A stretch of 64,000 bases of DNA from Stenocarpella maydis (taxonomy: Eukaryota; Ascomycota; Sordariomycetes; Diaporthales; Diaporthaceae), in contig NQMI01000030.1 of NCBI GenBank assembly GCA_002270565.1, positions 186,001 through 250,000 of the forward strand. The letters are read 5' to 3'. This document shows, in pieces, positions 34,670 through 47,992 of the stretch. Numbering within the stretch: the stretch's first letter is position 1; each line of letters opens with the position of its first letter. Both the position numbers and the translations under genes were made by a program. The notes beneath the pieces are model-generated. The model did no database searches. It saw only the letters and a program-made list of their open reading frames with translations, and had not been told where the DNA came from.

Positions 34670-35590
34670 CTTTTCAACACCAGTATGCTTAGTATGTGTG
34701 AAGAAATTCCCAAAGACTCTATAGAGCTGACTCATCTATCCACCATTCTGCTTCTCTGCATTTCTTCTGAGGCTCTCAATTTTTCTCGTGACCACTTTAG
34801 CCTCTTTGGTAATCATGTCTATATGTTTCAGAACACAGTTCGCTTCTGATTTTTCAATATCATGCCCATCATGACCTTCTCGTCAATCTCGATGCCTTAT
34901 TCGGAAGCCTCTCCGATCTCCATGTTGAATAGCGCGCTTAGCTGTGTCAGGAGTGTCATCAGCCTTCCCTCCAGCATGTCACCGCTCCCCTCATTAGGGG
35001 GCCTGTCTGTAGTAATCAGGCGTTCTAACAGACCGTCCAGGATTTTCATCTCTTCCCCGAGAATAGAAGTAGACACCACGCTGCTGGTTGTTCCTGTTTT
35101 GAATGAGATGGAATTATTCACGCGGTGAAGTATGACAGATCATAGGGCTTTGATGCTGTCTTTGGGTGACTCAAGTGTATCCTGGCTATCTGCCACGGCT
35201 ACCTGGCAGTCCTTGGTTGCAAATCAGTCATTGAAACTCTGTTCATGGTGAGACACATTCTCAGCTTCTCGAGAAGCATGCGATTCATTCGCCTGGCATG
35301 GGATAGCTATTGGGGTCATGTGTAGTTCACCCTCGCTTTGTGATTGTGATTTTGAGAACATGGTCATCAAGTTCTTTCAGTATGGTTGAAAGAGAAGCTT
35401 GCCGTTGAAGTATTTTAACTTCAATTTTGTCGATGGTTTGAAAACGACCTTGGACCAGTTCGTGGGATAATGGTTCCCTTTGAAGGACGAGATGTTCGGC
35501 CTCATCAATCGTGCACTGCACCACGGCCAGCATGTCTCGAATGGGCTTTTGAGCTACCATAACGTCGTCCACTCTATATGGAGGAGCCAT
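34670..35590 (-). pseudogene. Decayed gene of unknown function
   Basis: I do not recognise the family. From ATG 35590 a frame reads MAPPYRVDDVMVAQKPIRDM and a helical, Leu/Glu/Gln-rich stretch (about 87 codons) before TGA at 35327. A second frame then runs for over 200 codons to about 34670, starting near ATG 35362 (MFSKSQSQSEGELHM). Its amino acid use is coding-like, but it holds several in-frame stops: two TGA, at about 35230 and 35140, then TAA at about 34898 and further TGA/TAG. Some stops sit where RIP would convert CGA or CAA. The shift between the two frames needs an intron or an indel. It lies just outside the retroelement block, so RIP leaking into a neighbouring gene is plausible. 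Confidence 0.4.
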
Positions 35591-36279
35591 AGTGCGCTGC
35601 TTAGATGGGTGTCTTGTTGGTTTTAGATTATGTTGACGGAAACCCCAAGCACTTGAGATGTTCAGCTCGAGAGATGTTGACTGTGGACACAATGGCCACA
35701 AGAATTGATTCAGCTGTTTAAATTTTGAGAACCTCGGAACCTGGGTGCATTTAAAATGGTATGATAAGGCTCAAATAATGACCCTAGCACTTCTTTCGTA
35801 ATCGAACAAGGTGTGATGGGAACCTTACAATGTGTTACTTATGTACTCTTTGTCTCATTGCTAAGTAACTTATTACCCGACCTTGTGGCTTATTCTTTCA
35901 TCAATCTATTCATAAAGCGTAATAGCCGTGTACGAGCTTGATGATTTGCTCTTTTGTTAGTCTTGCAAGCAAATATTGGAGATTTAGCTACTGTACCATT
36001 CAAATGATGGAGACAACATTGAAACAAGGAGTTAAAGCATATACGACCTAACTTGATGCATACCTTTGCCGCAGCTTTCACCATTAATTCCCATCTTTTA
36101 TGGATCGGATCATAAGGGAGGAGAATATTGATTACTGTGAATGAAAGCGACTTCTGGTGGAGAAGTCCACATTTGACGTTTGGGATCCCTGCAGAGGTGT
36201 AACGTGGGTGGCCCACTTTCGGCCCCCCCCCCCTGATTCAGCCCCCCCCACATTCGCGTGACGCGGTCTTCGCGTCTGG
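35591..36279. other. Transition into repeat block; unidentified reverse open frame
   Basis: A reverse frame at 35890-36216 (108 codons, with HQKSLSFTVINILLPYDPIH) reads like protein but matches nothing I know. It could be the 5' part of a degraded gene or transposon. C-runs lie at about 36221-36233 and 36242-36249, immediately before the first LTR. Confidence 0.35.
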
Positions 36280-36740
36280 TGTTATGAGCCAACACGCATT
36301 GGCTGCTGACTACTGCAGAAGACAACCCCGCAGGACGGGAAACGGCTCCCGAAAAGGTCGTCCCGCCTGATCCAATCAGTAACAACACCTTATCAGGGTT
36401 AGGGTCTGGCTCGTAACACTTAATTGCAAGCCATGCGAGCCCGCTCGAAGGATGAAGTATCGAGCCTCGTGCAATAGCTTGATGGCTCAGTACACAAGCC
36501 TGCGAGCTACTAAAGAGTTAAAACATATATACGGATATAGTTATCACTATAGTAGATAGTTTTCATAAAACAGACTCTTTAGTTATTTATCTAAGTATTT
36601 AATCTCAGTATTAGATAGCCTTACAGCTAGTAATTATTATTAGTTAATAATATTACTTAATAACCGCCTAATAATATATTCTGAATATAAACCCTTAATC
36701 TTCTAGGTTTAATATATTTGGAAACCCTCTGATTATTATA
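36280..36740 (+). repeat. Gypsy LTR copy 1, forward
   Basis: Begins TGTTATGAGCCAACACG. It is homologous along its length to the reverse-oriented copies ending at 48458, 53417 and 54854. The 3' end (GGAAACCCTCTGATTATTATA) is the RIP-altered form of the copy-2 end, which reads CTCTGATCATTACA. It is about 461 bp and contains AGGGTTAGGGT at 36395-36405. Confidence 0.75.
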
Positions 36741-37672
36741 TTTTAATAACTCTTATTCATATATTACTATGCGGACTTTAAGCAATATTACACACGGAAC
36801 CCTTCATAATATCGGACTTTAGAATGACTACCCCTACCCGCAACCTTCTCTATAAGCTGAATGAACTTACTAATAATAAGATTATAAACCCCTATATCTA
36901 GGAGCTAGTTAATAAGGTTGGATAGCTATACCTCCTTATAAAGGGTTAAGCTTAATGTAATACGGAAGTCAAATAGCTTCAATAGGAAATTACTACCCTT
37001 TAAGTAAGAGCTAATAACATTAACACCCCAATCCAAATAAAGGAATATATTAAGCTTAATACTCCGGCCCCCTATAATAGAACTGCTAGACAACTTCAGG
37101 CATACTTAATGCAAGTTAGGGCCTACTAGCGCTTCCATGAGCTAGACGCGTAGTCTAGCGGAAAAAGGGTTATGTATGCATCCTCTTTCCTTAAAGGACA
37201 AGCTTTAGCTTGGTTTGAACCCTACCTGATTGATTTTGTTAATGCAGAATCATTTAAGGCCTGTAAACTTAAGATGTAGCGGATTTTTAGCAGCTATAAA
37301 GGCTATAAAGACGCCCTTAGGTCCCTATTTTAGGACCTGAATGAGGAATGATAGGCAGAAAGGGACCTAGCGAATTGTAAGTAGCACGGTTTAGCAATTA
37401 ACTATACAGCAGAATTCGGATGAATCTATGCTAAAATTAATTATACTAATGATATAAAGAAATTTATATTCTACTATGGATTAAAAGATAAAGTAAAGGA
37501 TAAACTTAGTAAAGTTATAAACTAACCTAATAATTTTCTATACTATATAGAAATAGCTATCTAGATTAATAATAAACTCTATAAATAATACTTGGAAAAG
37601 AAAGGATGAACTTCTAAATGACTCCCATTCTATAAGTATAAACTAAATACAGAAAAGAAGTATTAGAAGCTC
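36741..37672 (+). mobile_element. Gypsy retrotransposon gag remnant, forward
   Basis: Directly downstream of LTR copy 1. A frame from ATG 36824 (MTTPTRNLLYKLNEL) with many in-frame TAG/TAA stops reads like Ty3/Gypsy gag: LQAYLMQVRAY, VMYASSFLKGQALAWFEPYL, YTAEFG and LKDKVKDKLSKV. It breaks off at 37672, where a Copia LTR begins. No pol follows on this strand. Confidence 0.75.
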
Positions 37673-38268
37673 TGATGAATTTGTGCTATAGAATAGCATT
37701 CAGTTCAGCGTGTGTGTGTTTCGGCAGGGTCGCAGTATGGTGCTCTGAGGCGAATTCGGACGATTGACAATGGTCTGGACAACTTTGTATTGAATTAAGT
37801 TGGGCTTCTGTAAGCCCTCCTTATATACCCTCCGACGTCGTCTCACCCCTGGGCACGCTGCGGTAGGCTCTGGTGCAAATTTGCAAATGCCGGAAAATTC
37901 GCCCTTCCAACACACCATCTTTGGTTCCAAGCAACCAGCCAACCATAGCCCTAGCAATGCCCAAATTAAGTACATATAAACTTCAGAAATCAAGCTATCC
38001 AATGCACTAAGTTATATACTTTTTGGGTAAGAAATAAGGGTAATGCAGAGGTCTGAATTAAGGTGCAAATGCAGGCCAAAATAATCGACTCACGGCCACC
38101 AAACTCATCTTGCGTCACGCACGCACTGGGCGTACTTAGCGAAAATCGCCTGACTCGCAAGTCTAGGGTAACTCCTTGCTAGAAAGTCTAGGGTAACTCC
38201 TTACAACGAAGTCTAGGGTAACTCCTTGCACGGAGTACCAACGCCCTGCTGAGCGGTTCCGTTTAACA
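37673..38268 (-). repeat. Copia LTR copy 1, reverse
   Basis: 596 bp, TG..CA ends. In LTR orientation it begins TGTTAAACGGAACCGCTC and ends CAAATTCATCA. It carries three tandem copies (25-bp period, about 38161-38235) of a unit containing TCTAGGGTAACTCCTT, probably enhancer-like U3 repeats, and a TATA motif (GGAGGGTATATAAGG in LTR sense). Confidence 0.85.
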
Positions 38269-41200
38269 ATATAATAGCAAAATCCTCTATTAAGAGCGAG
38301 AGGGCGCTATAGCTCTAATCAAAATTAAATAATATCAGAAGTATAGAGATTTACTCTCCTAAAGTAGCTGATAACCTTATAAATAAAATAGGGAATCTAG
38401 GCTTAAAAGCTGAGGAACTTTATAATAGCCGAAGAAACCTTATTAACTAAAGAAACCCATATTCGATTCATGGGGCAGATACCAGTAAAAACGGGCCTAA
38501 AGGAGGGAGCGAGAGGACAAAACTTTTATACACACAAAAAGGCACACATTCTGCCAGAGCCCTAATCAAGCAACCACCCCAAAAGGAGCGTGGAAGACAA
38601 GAAGAGGAGCCCCTAATGCAATAGGAGAGTTATAAGGGGAATAAAGGGTGCTAAAAAGAAGAGGCAGAAAAAGAAGGCATAAGAAATAGTTTCATAGTAC
38701 ACACATATATATCTGATAGATATAAATTTATAGGGTATAAAAAGATTGATTCTTTAGGACTAGAAATTTCTCAAAAGCAACGCAGGAAGGCCCCTTCTTA
38801 TAGTCTTGAAGGGGGGGGGGATGCCAAGGCTGGTTTTCCTCCGGATTCCGAAACATGCCGGTTCCCCTAGACCCCGGAACAATATGGCAGTAATACTAAA
38901 GATATCCTTGCTGCTATAGTCAGCTATCAAGAGGCATGAGTTATATGCAGACACAATCATCCCCAGCTTCTTAATATAGTGTTTATAATATATAGCCCAC
39001 CAGTATATGCTAGCTTTAGCAATGCTATATAAAGGCTTGATTACCCTCATAATTATACCAGCCGGGTATTTACCCCTTATTTCAGGAGGAAGGTAGTATA
39101 AGATAAGCCTCTTAAGTATAGATTTTAACTATAGATAGGCCTAAGTAATATTATAGAGTTCAAAATATAGTCCCTTAGTTATTAAAGAAGGCATAAGGGC
39201 AAGAAGGAGTTAATAACTTATATATTATACTATTAGTAATTATATAAGGATCTTATATTTTATAAGATCTTTAAAGCTAGCTATAATTAAGCAGGACTTC
39301 TTATATAGCTTTTTAGTTTTGCCTTTAATCTCCCTAATCATACAAGACTTAAAGATCTATATTCCTTTATGTTTCCTCTTATTAAACTGCTTAAATTGGA
39401 ATACTCCTTAGCTGATTAGCTTAAATACTTCCCTATTATCCAACTCCTTAAAGGGGTCGCCTGGGGTAGTAATAATGCCATCCTAGCGGAACTTCAGAGC
39501 GAGTTTATAGTTCTTAATTTTACATTAGGTGAGGAATATATGTGCGATAATCTCATCTTCTACCTTATCATCATTATTATTAGCAGTAGGGTTATTATTA
39601 TTATTATCTATAGTAATAACCGCCTTCTGCTTGCTCTTGGTTCCCTATGGCCATCCTCATTATTAAGGGACTACTAAGTTAGGGATAGCCGGTATAGGGT
39701 CTAGCTTAAAGCATACTAGCTCCTTAGGGATATTATTAGAGTTCAGCAGATTAATAGGTTCTTCTTTATTATGGTAGTATAGCTATATAAGGGTTAACTG
39801 GAAAACAATTAGTTCATTTAGTAGGTTAATTATCATATTATAGTTATTAATAGAGAGCAGTTTATATAGGCCTTGCCACCTAGTCTTTTCTTACTATATA
39901 TATACTTTACTCTAGAGTAAAAGGCTTAAGATTCCTAATATATCTGGGCCGTTCCTTATGCATAATGCTTTATTAATTTTATATACTGCATTAATTCTCC
40001 TGATCTCCTTTATTACCTTTTATACTACCTTAGCTCTCCTTAGAGTAGATAGTATAGGGGCAGAGTCTTCCATTATATGTGGGTATGCTCCAAACACTAG
40101 GAGAGTTAGCATAAGGCTATTCAAGCTAACCATATTATTAATTGCTGTAAAGCTTATTTATAGTATAGCTTCCTTAGTAAATATAATTAATAACTTAGCA
40201 TATAAGATATTAAAAGCCCTATATAAAGGAGTGTAATATTGCTCTACTTTACTAATTAACTAATGTACTTCTGTAGGTATCTATTTATATATAATCCCCA
40301 TAATATATGCTATACTCTTAAACTTGCTGAAAGCAAAGTTAGTCCCTGTATTAGATATAAGGTAGTCTGGGGGACCTATATATATATTAATCTAGTAACT
40401 TTATAGGGCTTCCTATATATTTTTAGTGGAAAGAGAAGGTAAGAATTATCCAGCTTGGAAGGAGATAGCTAAGTTAATAACATATAGTATAGGAAGGCCT
40501 ATCAAGTACATTATATCCATAATAACCTTATAGTTAAAGTCAACATTATTACGAAGGTTGAACTTGAATCTTTAGGGCATAGGAGAGTATATTTAGTAAT
40601 AGTAATAGAACTTAGTAATAGCCTCTAATGCTAAGGAATCAACATTATGGCCCGCGCCTATTAATAGCTGGGAAAGATAATCAACAGATGGGTACCCAAA
40701 TTATCTATATAGCCGCTATAATTTAACTTCTATAAGGAAGAGAATAAGGGTATTATTATCCTTATTAATATTTATGAGGAACCATGGGTATCCCTACTTC
40801 TAAGTAATAGGAAACGTCTTCTCGTGCTACTAATTTGGCTTATATTATATAACTTTATTAGTCATATTTCACACAAAGAGTAAGTACACATTCATATCTT
40901 ATATATATAAGAGGAAGAGGGTTGCTATCTTCATTATATAGAACATTAAGTTGCCGGCTGCTATATTAACTATAGTTACTCCTATTAACTATAGTAGTTT
41001 TCCTAGTCTAAAGCAAACTAATGCTTTACCTGCGCGAGACTTATTAAGAGCAATAGGTAATAGTTGCTGCAGAGCAGTATATTGGTTATACCCGGCAGTG
41101 GAATAGTTGGCTGCGCCGGTATCTAGGAGGATCCCCTGGAAGCACTAGCGCGAGTAGTTATCTATTATAAAGACTTCCTTAATATTACTGGCTTCCTTAT

Positions 41201-43135
41201 TAGCTTTATTATTACTGCTGCCAACATTATTCTTATCAGTTATGGAGCTAGGGCCGTCCTAGTCCTTCTTATTATTATTAATACCAAAGGTATAAAGGAA
41301 AGCTTAATCTACCAGCTATGTATAGTTTTCTCAGGCTTTAGTATTACTAACAAACATACTGGTGCTCTCCTAGTTATTACCCTTATAGTTAATGCCCTTA
41401 TAGTTAATAAGGAATGTGTGAAATTCATTATCTAAAGGGGGTTAGTCTATAGCGCTATATATGTTTATATATATGCCTTTAGCCCTTTAGCGCTCTTTAA
41501 AAGAGTGATTCAATAACTAGTATCCTTCCTTTTAGTAAATAAAGCATTTCTTCTTATATGGGAGACTATTTTTATTATTCCTTCTATAGGGGCGGTTGTA
41601 TCCTCTAAAGAGTGGCTAGAAGTTGCCTTAGGGATAGTAATTGCCTTATCCTAGGGGATATCACCTATATATAGAGTTCCTCAGGTAGTTGCTTCTATAT
41701 CACTAATCGTTATTATACTATTAGTTAAGATAGAACTAGTTATTATCAAGGTATTACTCATTATCTTATTCTTTATCCTTATTCTAATTACTATCCTATC
41801 CATTATTATTACCTTGCCCTATAATATATAACCGGGAGGGGCGTTAAGGCCCTAATGATATAGCATAATGATGGAGCATATTATACACTTTATTAGCAGT
41901 AGCCGGGGCTATCAGCTTAATAAAGTAGAACTTGGGTATACCGCATATAGCATGAATAAGATTATCACATAGTAGTTTATCTCTTAGTACTTCTTTATAG
42001 CTAAGTATTCAGGAGTATTACTTTATATTTTTAATTAAGATTTCTACTATTTCTAATAAGGTTTTGCCCTCATTCTTCTGCTATATTAATACAAAAGTAG
42101 TAGTATTCCATATTATTAAATATACTCATTATCTGCCATTTATATTAAATCATTACTTAAGTTTAGCATATACTATAGCAAAGGTATTCTTATCTATAAT
42201 TAACTATATATAAAAATCTTTAGCTTCACTCTTTAATATTGTAGGTAATGCTGCCTGGAAGTAAGTTAGGTATAGGTGGTTATTTTTATAGATATTATAA
42301 AAGAGATGGATTTTATTATCAAGTACTTCATCCATTACTCCAGTGAATTTCTCATTATTTGAGTAGTGCTTAGCCATATTAGCAGATATGCCCTTCTCTA
42401 GTAGTATAGCATGTAGCTATTACGGAGGGATCGTAGCATGCTTCTCATAGGCAGCTTAGAATTCCTCCCACTTGAGTGTTAATCCATAGCCATTAGAAGT
42501 CTCATAGTTGTATATGCCCTGTGGCTGATGGGATAGGGACTGAGATCTGGGTATGGCTGGGGTAGTAGGTTGTAATATAGGTCCATAGGTACTTAGGCCT
42601 ATCCCTCTATTGCTGCTTAGTGCTGGTTAGCGTTCCTTAAATGATAGACTATTATTAAAGGGGATATAGTTATAATATCTCTTTAACTATATTGTCTATT
42701 AGTGCTAGTATTATATAGATGCTGGGGCTTTTAGTAGGAAATCTATCTCTAATAGTTCCATAAAGGCCTTTATATTGTTATTAACCTATAGGTATATTCC
42801 CTTACTTTGCAGTATCTTTTTAAGGGCAGTAAGGATATTATAATAAATTACTCTGAATGTTTGCTCTTTCTAGTCCCTAAAGTTATCCTTAAAGTTAATA
42901 TAGACTTCCTGGCTAGTATACCTTGCATATACTTAGTGGCATGCTTGCATATAGGTATTAAGATGGATTGTATATAGTCTTGGGTTACTTAGAGCATCTA
43001 GATCCAGGTCTACCCCCTATAGACTGGGGTTAAGGCTCATCTTAGCAGTAGCCTCCCTAAGTAATATATCCTCAATCATATCCAACAAGTTGATAGAGTT
43101 AAGACCAGTAGTAACTATTGGTATATGTTAAACGG

Positions 43136-43922
43136 AACCGCTCAGCAGGGCGTTAGTACTCCGTGCAAGGAGTTACCCTAGACTTCGTTATAAGGAGTTA
43201 CCCTAGACTTTCTAGCAAGGAGTTACCCTAGACTTGCGAGTCAGGCGATTTTCGCTAAGTACGCCCAGTGCGTGCGTGACGCAAGATGAGTTTGGTGGCC
43301 GTGAGTCGATTATTTTGGCCTGCATTTGCACCTTAATTCAGACCTCTGCATTACCCTTATTTCTTACCCAAAAAGTATATNTAAGGAGTTACCCTAGACT
43401 TTCTAGCAAGGAGTTACCCTAGACTTGCGAGTCAGGCGATTTTCGCTAAGTACGCCCAGTGCGTGCGTGACGCAAGATGAGTTTGGTGGCCGTGAGTCGA
43501 TTATTTTGGCCTGCATTTGCACCTTAATTCAGACCTCTGCATTACCCTTATTTCTTACCCAAAAGGTATATAACTTAGTGCATTAGATAGCCTGATTTCT
43601 GAAGTTTGTATGTACTTAATTTGGGCATTGCTAGGGCTGTGGTTGGCTAGTTGTTTGGAACCAAAGATGGTGTGTTGGAAGGGCGAATTTTCCGGCATTT
43701 GCAAATTTGCACCAGAGCCTACCGCAGCGTGCCCAGGGGTGAGACGACGTCGGAGGGTATATAAGGAGGGCTTACAGAAGCCCAACTTAATTCAATACAA
43801 AGTTGTCCAGACCATTGTCAATCGTCCCAATTCGCCTCAGAGCACCATACTGCGACCCTGCCGAAACACACACACGCTGAACTGAATGCTATTTTATAGC
43901 ACAAATTCATCAGACTTATATA
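43136..43922 (+). repeat. Copia LTR copy 2, forward, with duplicated segment around an N
   Basis: 787 bp as given. Bases 43191-43380 and 43382-43571 are the same 190-bp segment, with one mismatch, on either side of an N at 43381. Removing 191 bp leaves 596 bp, exactly the length of LTR copy 1. The promoter TATA is at about 43759, followed by a conserved leader. Confidence 0.85.
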
Positions 43923-46900
43923 TAGGACTTCTAGTTGGGTTTCTGGTTTCTGGAAGTTAGTTTGCTGCAGGTTGTATATAATAGCGCTGGAGTTTATTAT
44001 AATAGTATATTAGGTTTACTACTAGTTTCTATGTATTCTTATTATAGTTGTAGCCTTTTTATTTAATAAGGTACTCTATAGTACCTTAGTATTATTTGGA
44101 ATCTATAATTATTTCTCCTTTATATTCCTTATTATACTTATTAATAGTCTTAATTTATATTTTAAGTTTTATATTTTTAGGTGCTAGTTCTAATAGTGAA
44201 ATATAAAAAATTAGGTATTATTTTATTCATTATGGTAGTGAAAGTTTATAATTAGTATCTAAGAGTTTTTTTAAAATCCTAAAAGGGCTGATGTTCTTAT
44301 AATTAAGTTTATTATTAGGTTGCTTAGTTTTAATGTTTTAATATATAAGGTACACTTTATCTTCCTTCTTAAGAATTAATTTCTTAATTCTTTTTTAATT
44401 TACGTATTTTATTATTTATTTTTATATAAGAGAAGATTCTTTCTGAAGATTTTATTGGATTTATTTAATTCATATTACCTTTTATTCTACTAATTCTATA
44501 GATATAATATCTAGTAGTAACTTATAATATGCCTAAGGCTTATATTTATAGAATGTAAACAAAGGTAACTATTTAGTTATGCTAGAGGTTGCACTATTAT
44601 AGGCAAATTATGCTAGTAATAGTAATTTAATCTAATTATCCTATAATTAGTTAATATAATATTAAAGGTATTATTCTATAATCTAGTTAATTTATTTTAT
44701 GTATCTATCTATTTATAGATATACTATTATTAAGAGCTTATATCTTACTTTAAGTGAACTTATTACTAAGTTCTATAAGTTTAATATAAAGAGCTTATCT
44801 CTATTTAAGATAATTTTATATAGCATTTTGTAATTGCTTATAATAATTTATAAGAATGTATATATAAGTTCTTCTGCTATACTAGCTTCCTTATATAATA
44901 TGAAGTATATATACTTGCTTAAATTTACAAACTACTATTAGAATGCTATTATATAGTACTTTAGTTAAGAGTTCTTATAAGAGAAGTAGCTTAATAATGA
45001 AGTCTAGATTAATGAATGATTATATAGTTATAGGTATTAGTAGGAGCTTTAATAGTTTATATAGTATAATCTGAAGGCCTTATTTTTATTATATAAGTTA
45101 TATTTGCTAATAATGTTTTTAACTTTCTTCTTAAGGCTAGGAATCTAGTAGTTCCTCTTAATCCTTTTAGTAGTTGCTATAATGCCTTAATAGCTATATA
45201 TTAGTACTTTATATATTTACTAAATTAGCTTATTTCATTTATTTGGATTTATAAGAATTGTTTTAGGTTTGGAAGTTAACTCTAATTATAGCGTTAAGTT
45301 CTTAGTCAAAGAGAAGGCTTTTATCTTCTTAAGAACTAAATACTATTTATTTTATAGGTAAGTCTTTATTTTAATAGTTAGGTTTTCTACTAAGTATACC
45401 TGCTTTAGTATTCTTAATTCTATTTATATAAATAACCTTAAGATTAAATTATAATAAGAACTTTATGTACTTAATTTGTTGTTTGTTAAGAGTTTTAATT
45501 ATTATAAAGATTATAAGATTCTTATAATCTATATAGAGCTTGATCTATTTCTTAATAAGGTTAGTAAGAGGTTTTATAATATTGCTATATTATATGATAA
45601 ACTGTTTATATAAGTTGGTATATTTGAGGAATGCTCTAATATCCTTAATATTAGCTAGTATTAATTATCTCTTAATTATTTTAACTTTTTCTTTTTATAT
45701 TTTAATCTTCTCTAGTTTAAGTATATATTTAAGGTAGTTAACGTTTTAAGAGTGCTATTTATATTTCTCTAGTTTTATAAGAAGGTTTATATTTTAAGGC
45801 TTTTATAGTACTTATTTAATATATTCCTTATATGTTTTAAGGTTTTTAAAGTTCTTTAATAAGAGGAAGGGGGTATTAGTTTTTAATTATAATATTTTCA
45901 AGTTATTAATAATTAATATATAGGTCTAATTTACTATTCTTTTTGGGTATAAAGAGGATTAGATATCCTGCTAATAATTATAAAGGCCTGACGAATTCTT
46001 TCTTAAGGTTCTTATTAAGGTACTCTCTAAGTGCTTTAAGTTATTCCTTATTAAATTTATAGATGGGTTTAAATTATAGTATAGTTCTTAATTTTAAAAG
46101 TATTTTATAATTTTTTCATATATATTATAGTAATACTATATTAAGTTTTTTCTGGAATATTTTCCTAAATTTGTAATATTTTCTTAGTATTTATACTAGT
46201 CTATTTGTATTTATTTTCATCTTTTCTTCTTTTAAATAGAGAAGGTATTACTATATTTGCTATTATTATGTAGTATGTTAATTAGTAGGTTGGGGCTTCT
46301 GATGATTGGTTTATAGCAGACTGATATTTGATTTCTAGAAGTGGTAATCTCCTCATTGATTTCTGCCTTTCTATAAGGTACTTAAGAGGTTTAATCCTTT
46401 TCTATTCTTCTTAAGCTAGGTGTTCTGCCTACTTATAGAGGTATTTATAAGTCTATTTAAGTGCATTATTTATTTGCTATCCTTAGTAATATAATTTCTT
46501 CCCATGTTATTAATTGCAATCTTCCTTTAGGAAATAGTATTATTCTAAAAGATCTAGCTAATAGTTTAATTAATTTAATGATTTATATTATATGGTTATA
46601 AAAGTCCTAAGATTAGTTTATAATATAATCTATTTATAATATTTGGAGTTATAAAAGTAGTATATTTTTTAAATTGAGATAAGTAGATAATTAGTCTTTA
46701 TATTAATTATTTTGGTTTTATATCCTACTTTTATACTCTTTATAGTATTAAGTCTGTAAGGGTCCTTCTTCTAATGCTATAAGATTTGATTTCTATTATT
46801 AATACTTAGTAATATAAAGTTATTTTAAGTACTACTATTTAATAATAATTACATATTTTCCTATTAATTTCAAATTTTAGAATAATATATATATAGCTTT

Positions 46901-47992
46901 TATAAGTTATATATAGGGATTAATAGTTCATAATTAACTATTATCCCTTTATAGGTAATTATTATCTTTTCCCTATTCTTATTATTCATATGCCAAGCAT
47001 TACCATTACTAGTTGCATTATCATTCCATCTCTTTATACTAGAATAAGAGTTTCTTATCCAGGTAGATAGGACATTTAGTTAGCTTATACACCTATACTC
47101 TATTAAGTTCTTATAGGCATCTGAGTAGCAAATCTCCATTAAGTTTAAAGATTATATAAGCCTTAATCTTATTATAGCTAGCAATCTTCCAATATCTAAG
47201 TTCAAAGTACTCATATGTCTTTATAATAGGTCCTAAGTAGAACCTTCTAAGGAAGAAAGATTAACTAGCTTTTTCCTAAAAGTAAATATAATAAGCATAC
47301 TAAATATATAAGATCTATAAGATCTTAGTATGCTTAGGGTGCTATAGCTAGAGATAGGCCTTATCTCTAATTTCTCTAATAGGAGGCTGGTACAATTCTT
47401 TACAGCCTGTGCTAGGGGTATACCTATAATAGCAATTCTAGTTATACTAGTACTAGGCGCAATAGGTTAGTACCTTTCTAGGTGCTTCTTAGGATTCTTA
47501 TTGGGGTTTCCGCATTTATTATTATCTTATATAGAGTCTTTATTATTTCCTTAGGCATCATTTATAGTACTTAAGTAGTCTAAGTTACTATTATTCATTA
47601 CTATATTATATGGTAGTCCTTATCTTCCCATTACTATCTTTCTTATTAAGGTTATTTAAGGAATCATCTAGAGGCTTCTTTCTCTAAAAGGTATAATAAG
47701 TACTAATTATTAAAGTAAGAGGTCTAGTTAAGACCTCTATACTTAGGGCTAACATCTACTACTTTCTTAGGAATAGTTAGTAGATTATCTAAATCCTTAA
47801 GTTTATCCTTATTAGGGTAGATTAGATATTCTATATAAAGGTTAAGTTAATAAATACAAGGCATCTTACCTTTTAGGTATACTAAGTATTCCTCATTAAA
47901 TAAATAGCTGTATTATTTAAGCTATTTCTGGTATATAATTATGTTAACCTATTATTATCCTTCTAAAATAGGTCTCTATAGTTATTTTCTAG
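43923..47992 (-). mobile_element. Gypsy retrotransposon pol remnant, reverse
   Basis: On the reverse strand, heavily RIP-mutated Ty3/Gypsy pol can be followed. Near 45700-45550 is the RT end and connection (frames resembling IKDIRAFLKYTNLYKQFI). Near 44700-44350 is the integrase end (LLALAQFAYNSATSSITK-like, then YYNQKRIK..FKEGDKVY). Gag should lie toward 47900, but I could not read it with confidence. LTR copy 2 follows at 47993, in the right place and orientation for the 5' LTR of this reverse element. The 3' LTR is missing; the Copia element abuts. Confidence 0.7.

Larger units (their letters stand above)
37673..43922 (-). mobile_element. Ty1/Copia retrotransposon remnant with inverted LTR copies
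   Basis: The interior (38269-43135) reads on the reverse strand as a Copia polyprotein with many RIP-type stops. Gag starts near ATG 43040 (MSLNPSL) and includes FQAALPTILKSEAKDFY. A retroviral protease GILLDTGAANYSTAG lies near 41120. An integrase region lies near 40560-39950. The reverse transcriptase (PLYSIAKASIYWWAIYYKHY, CLLIADYS) lies near 39050-38930. RT/RNase H then stops about 500 bp before the left LTR, so the 3' end is shortened. The left LTR copy (37673-38268) has the orientation expected of the 3' LTR. The right copy (43136-43922) faces the other way, which a simple Copia insertion cannot produce. No 5-bp target duplication is visible. Confidence 0.7.

Noticed and set aside
39958..40236. 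Hydrophobic forward ORF inside Copia
   Set aside because: Antisense of the Copia integrase region; hydrophobicity comes from A/T richness.
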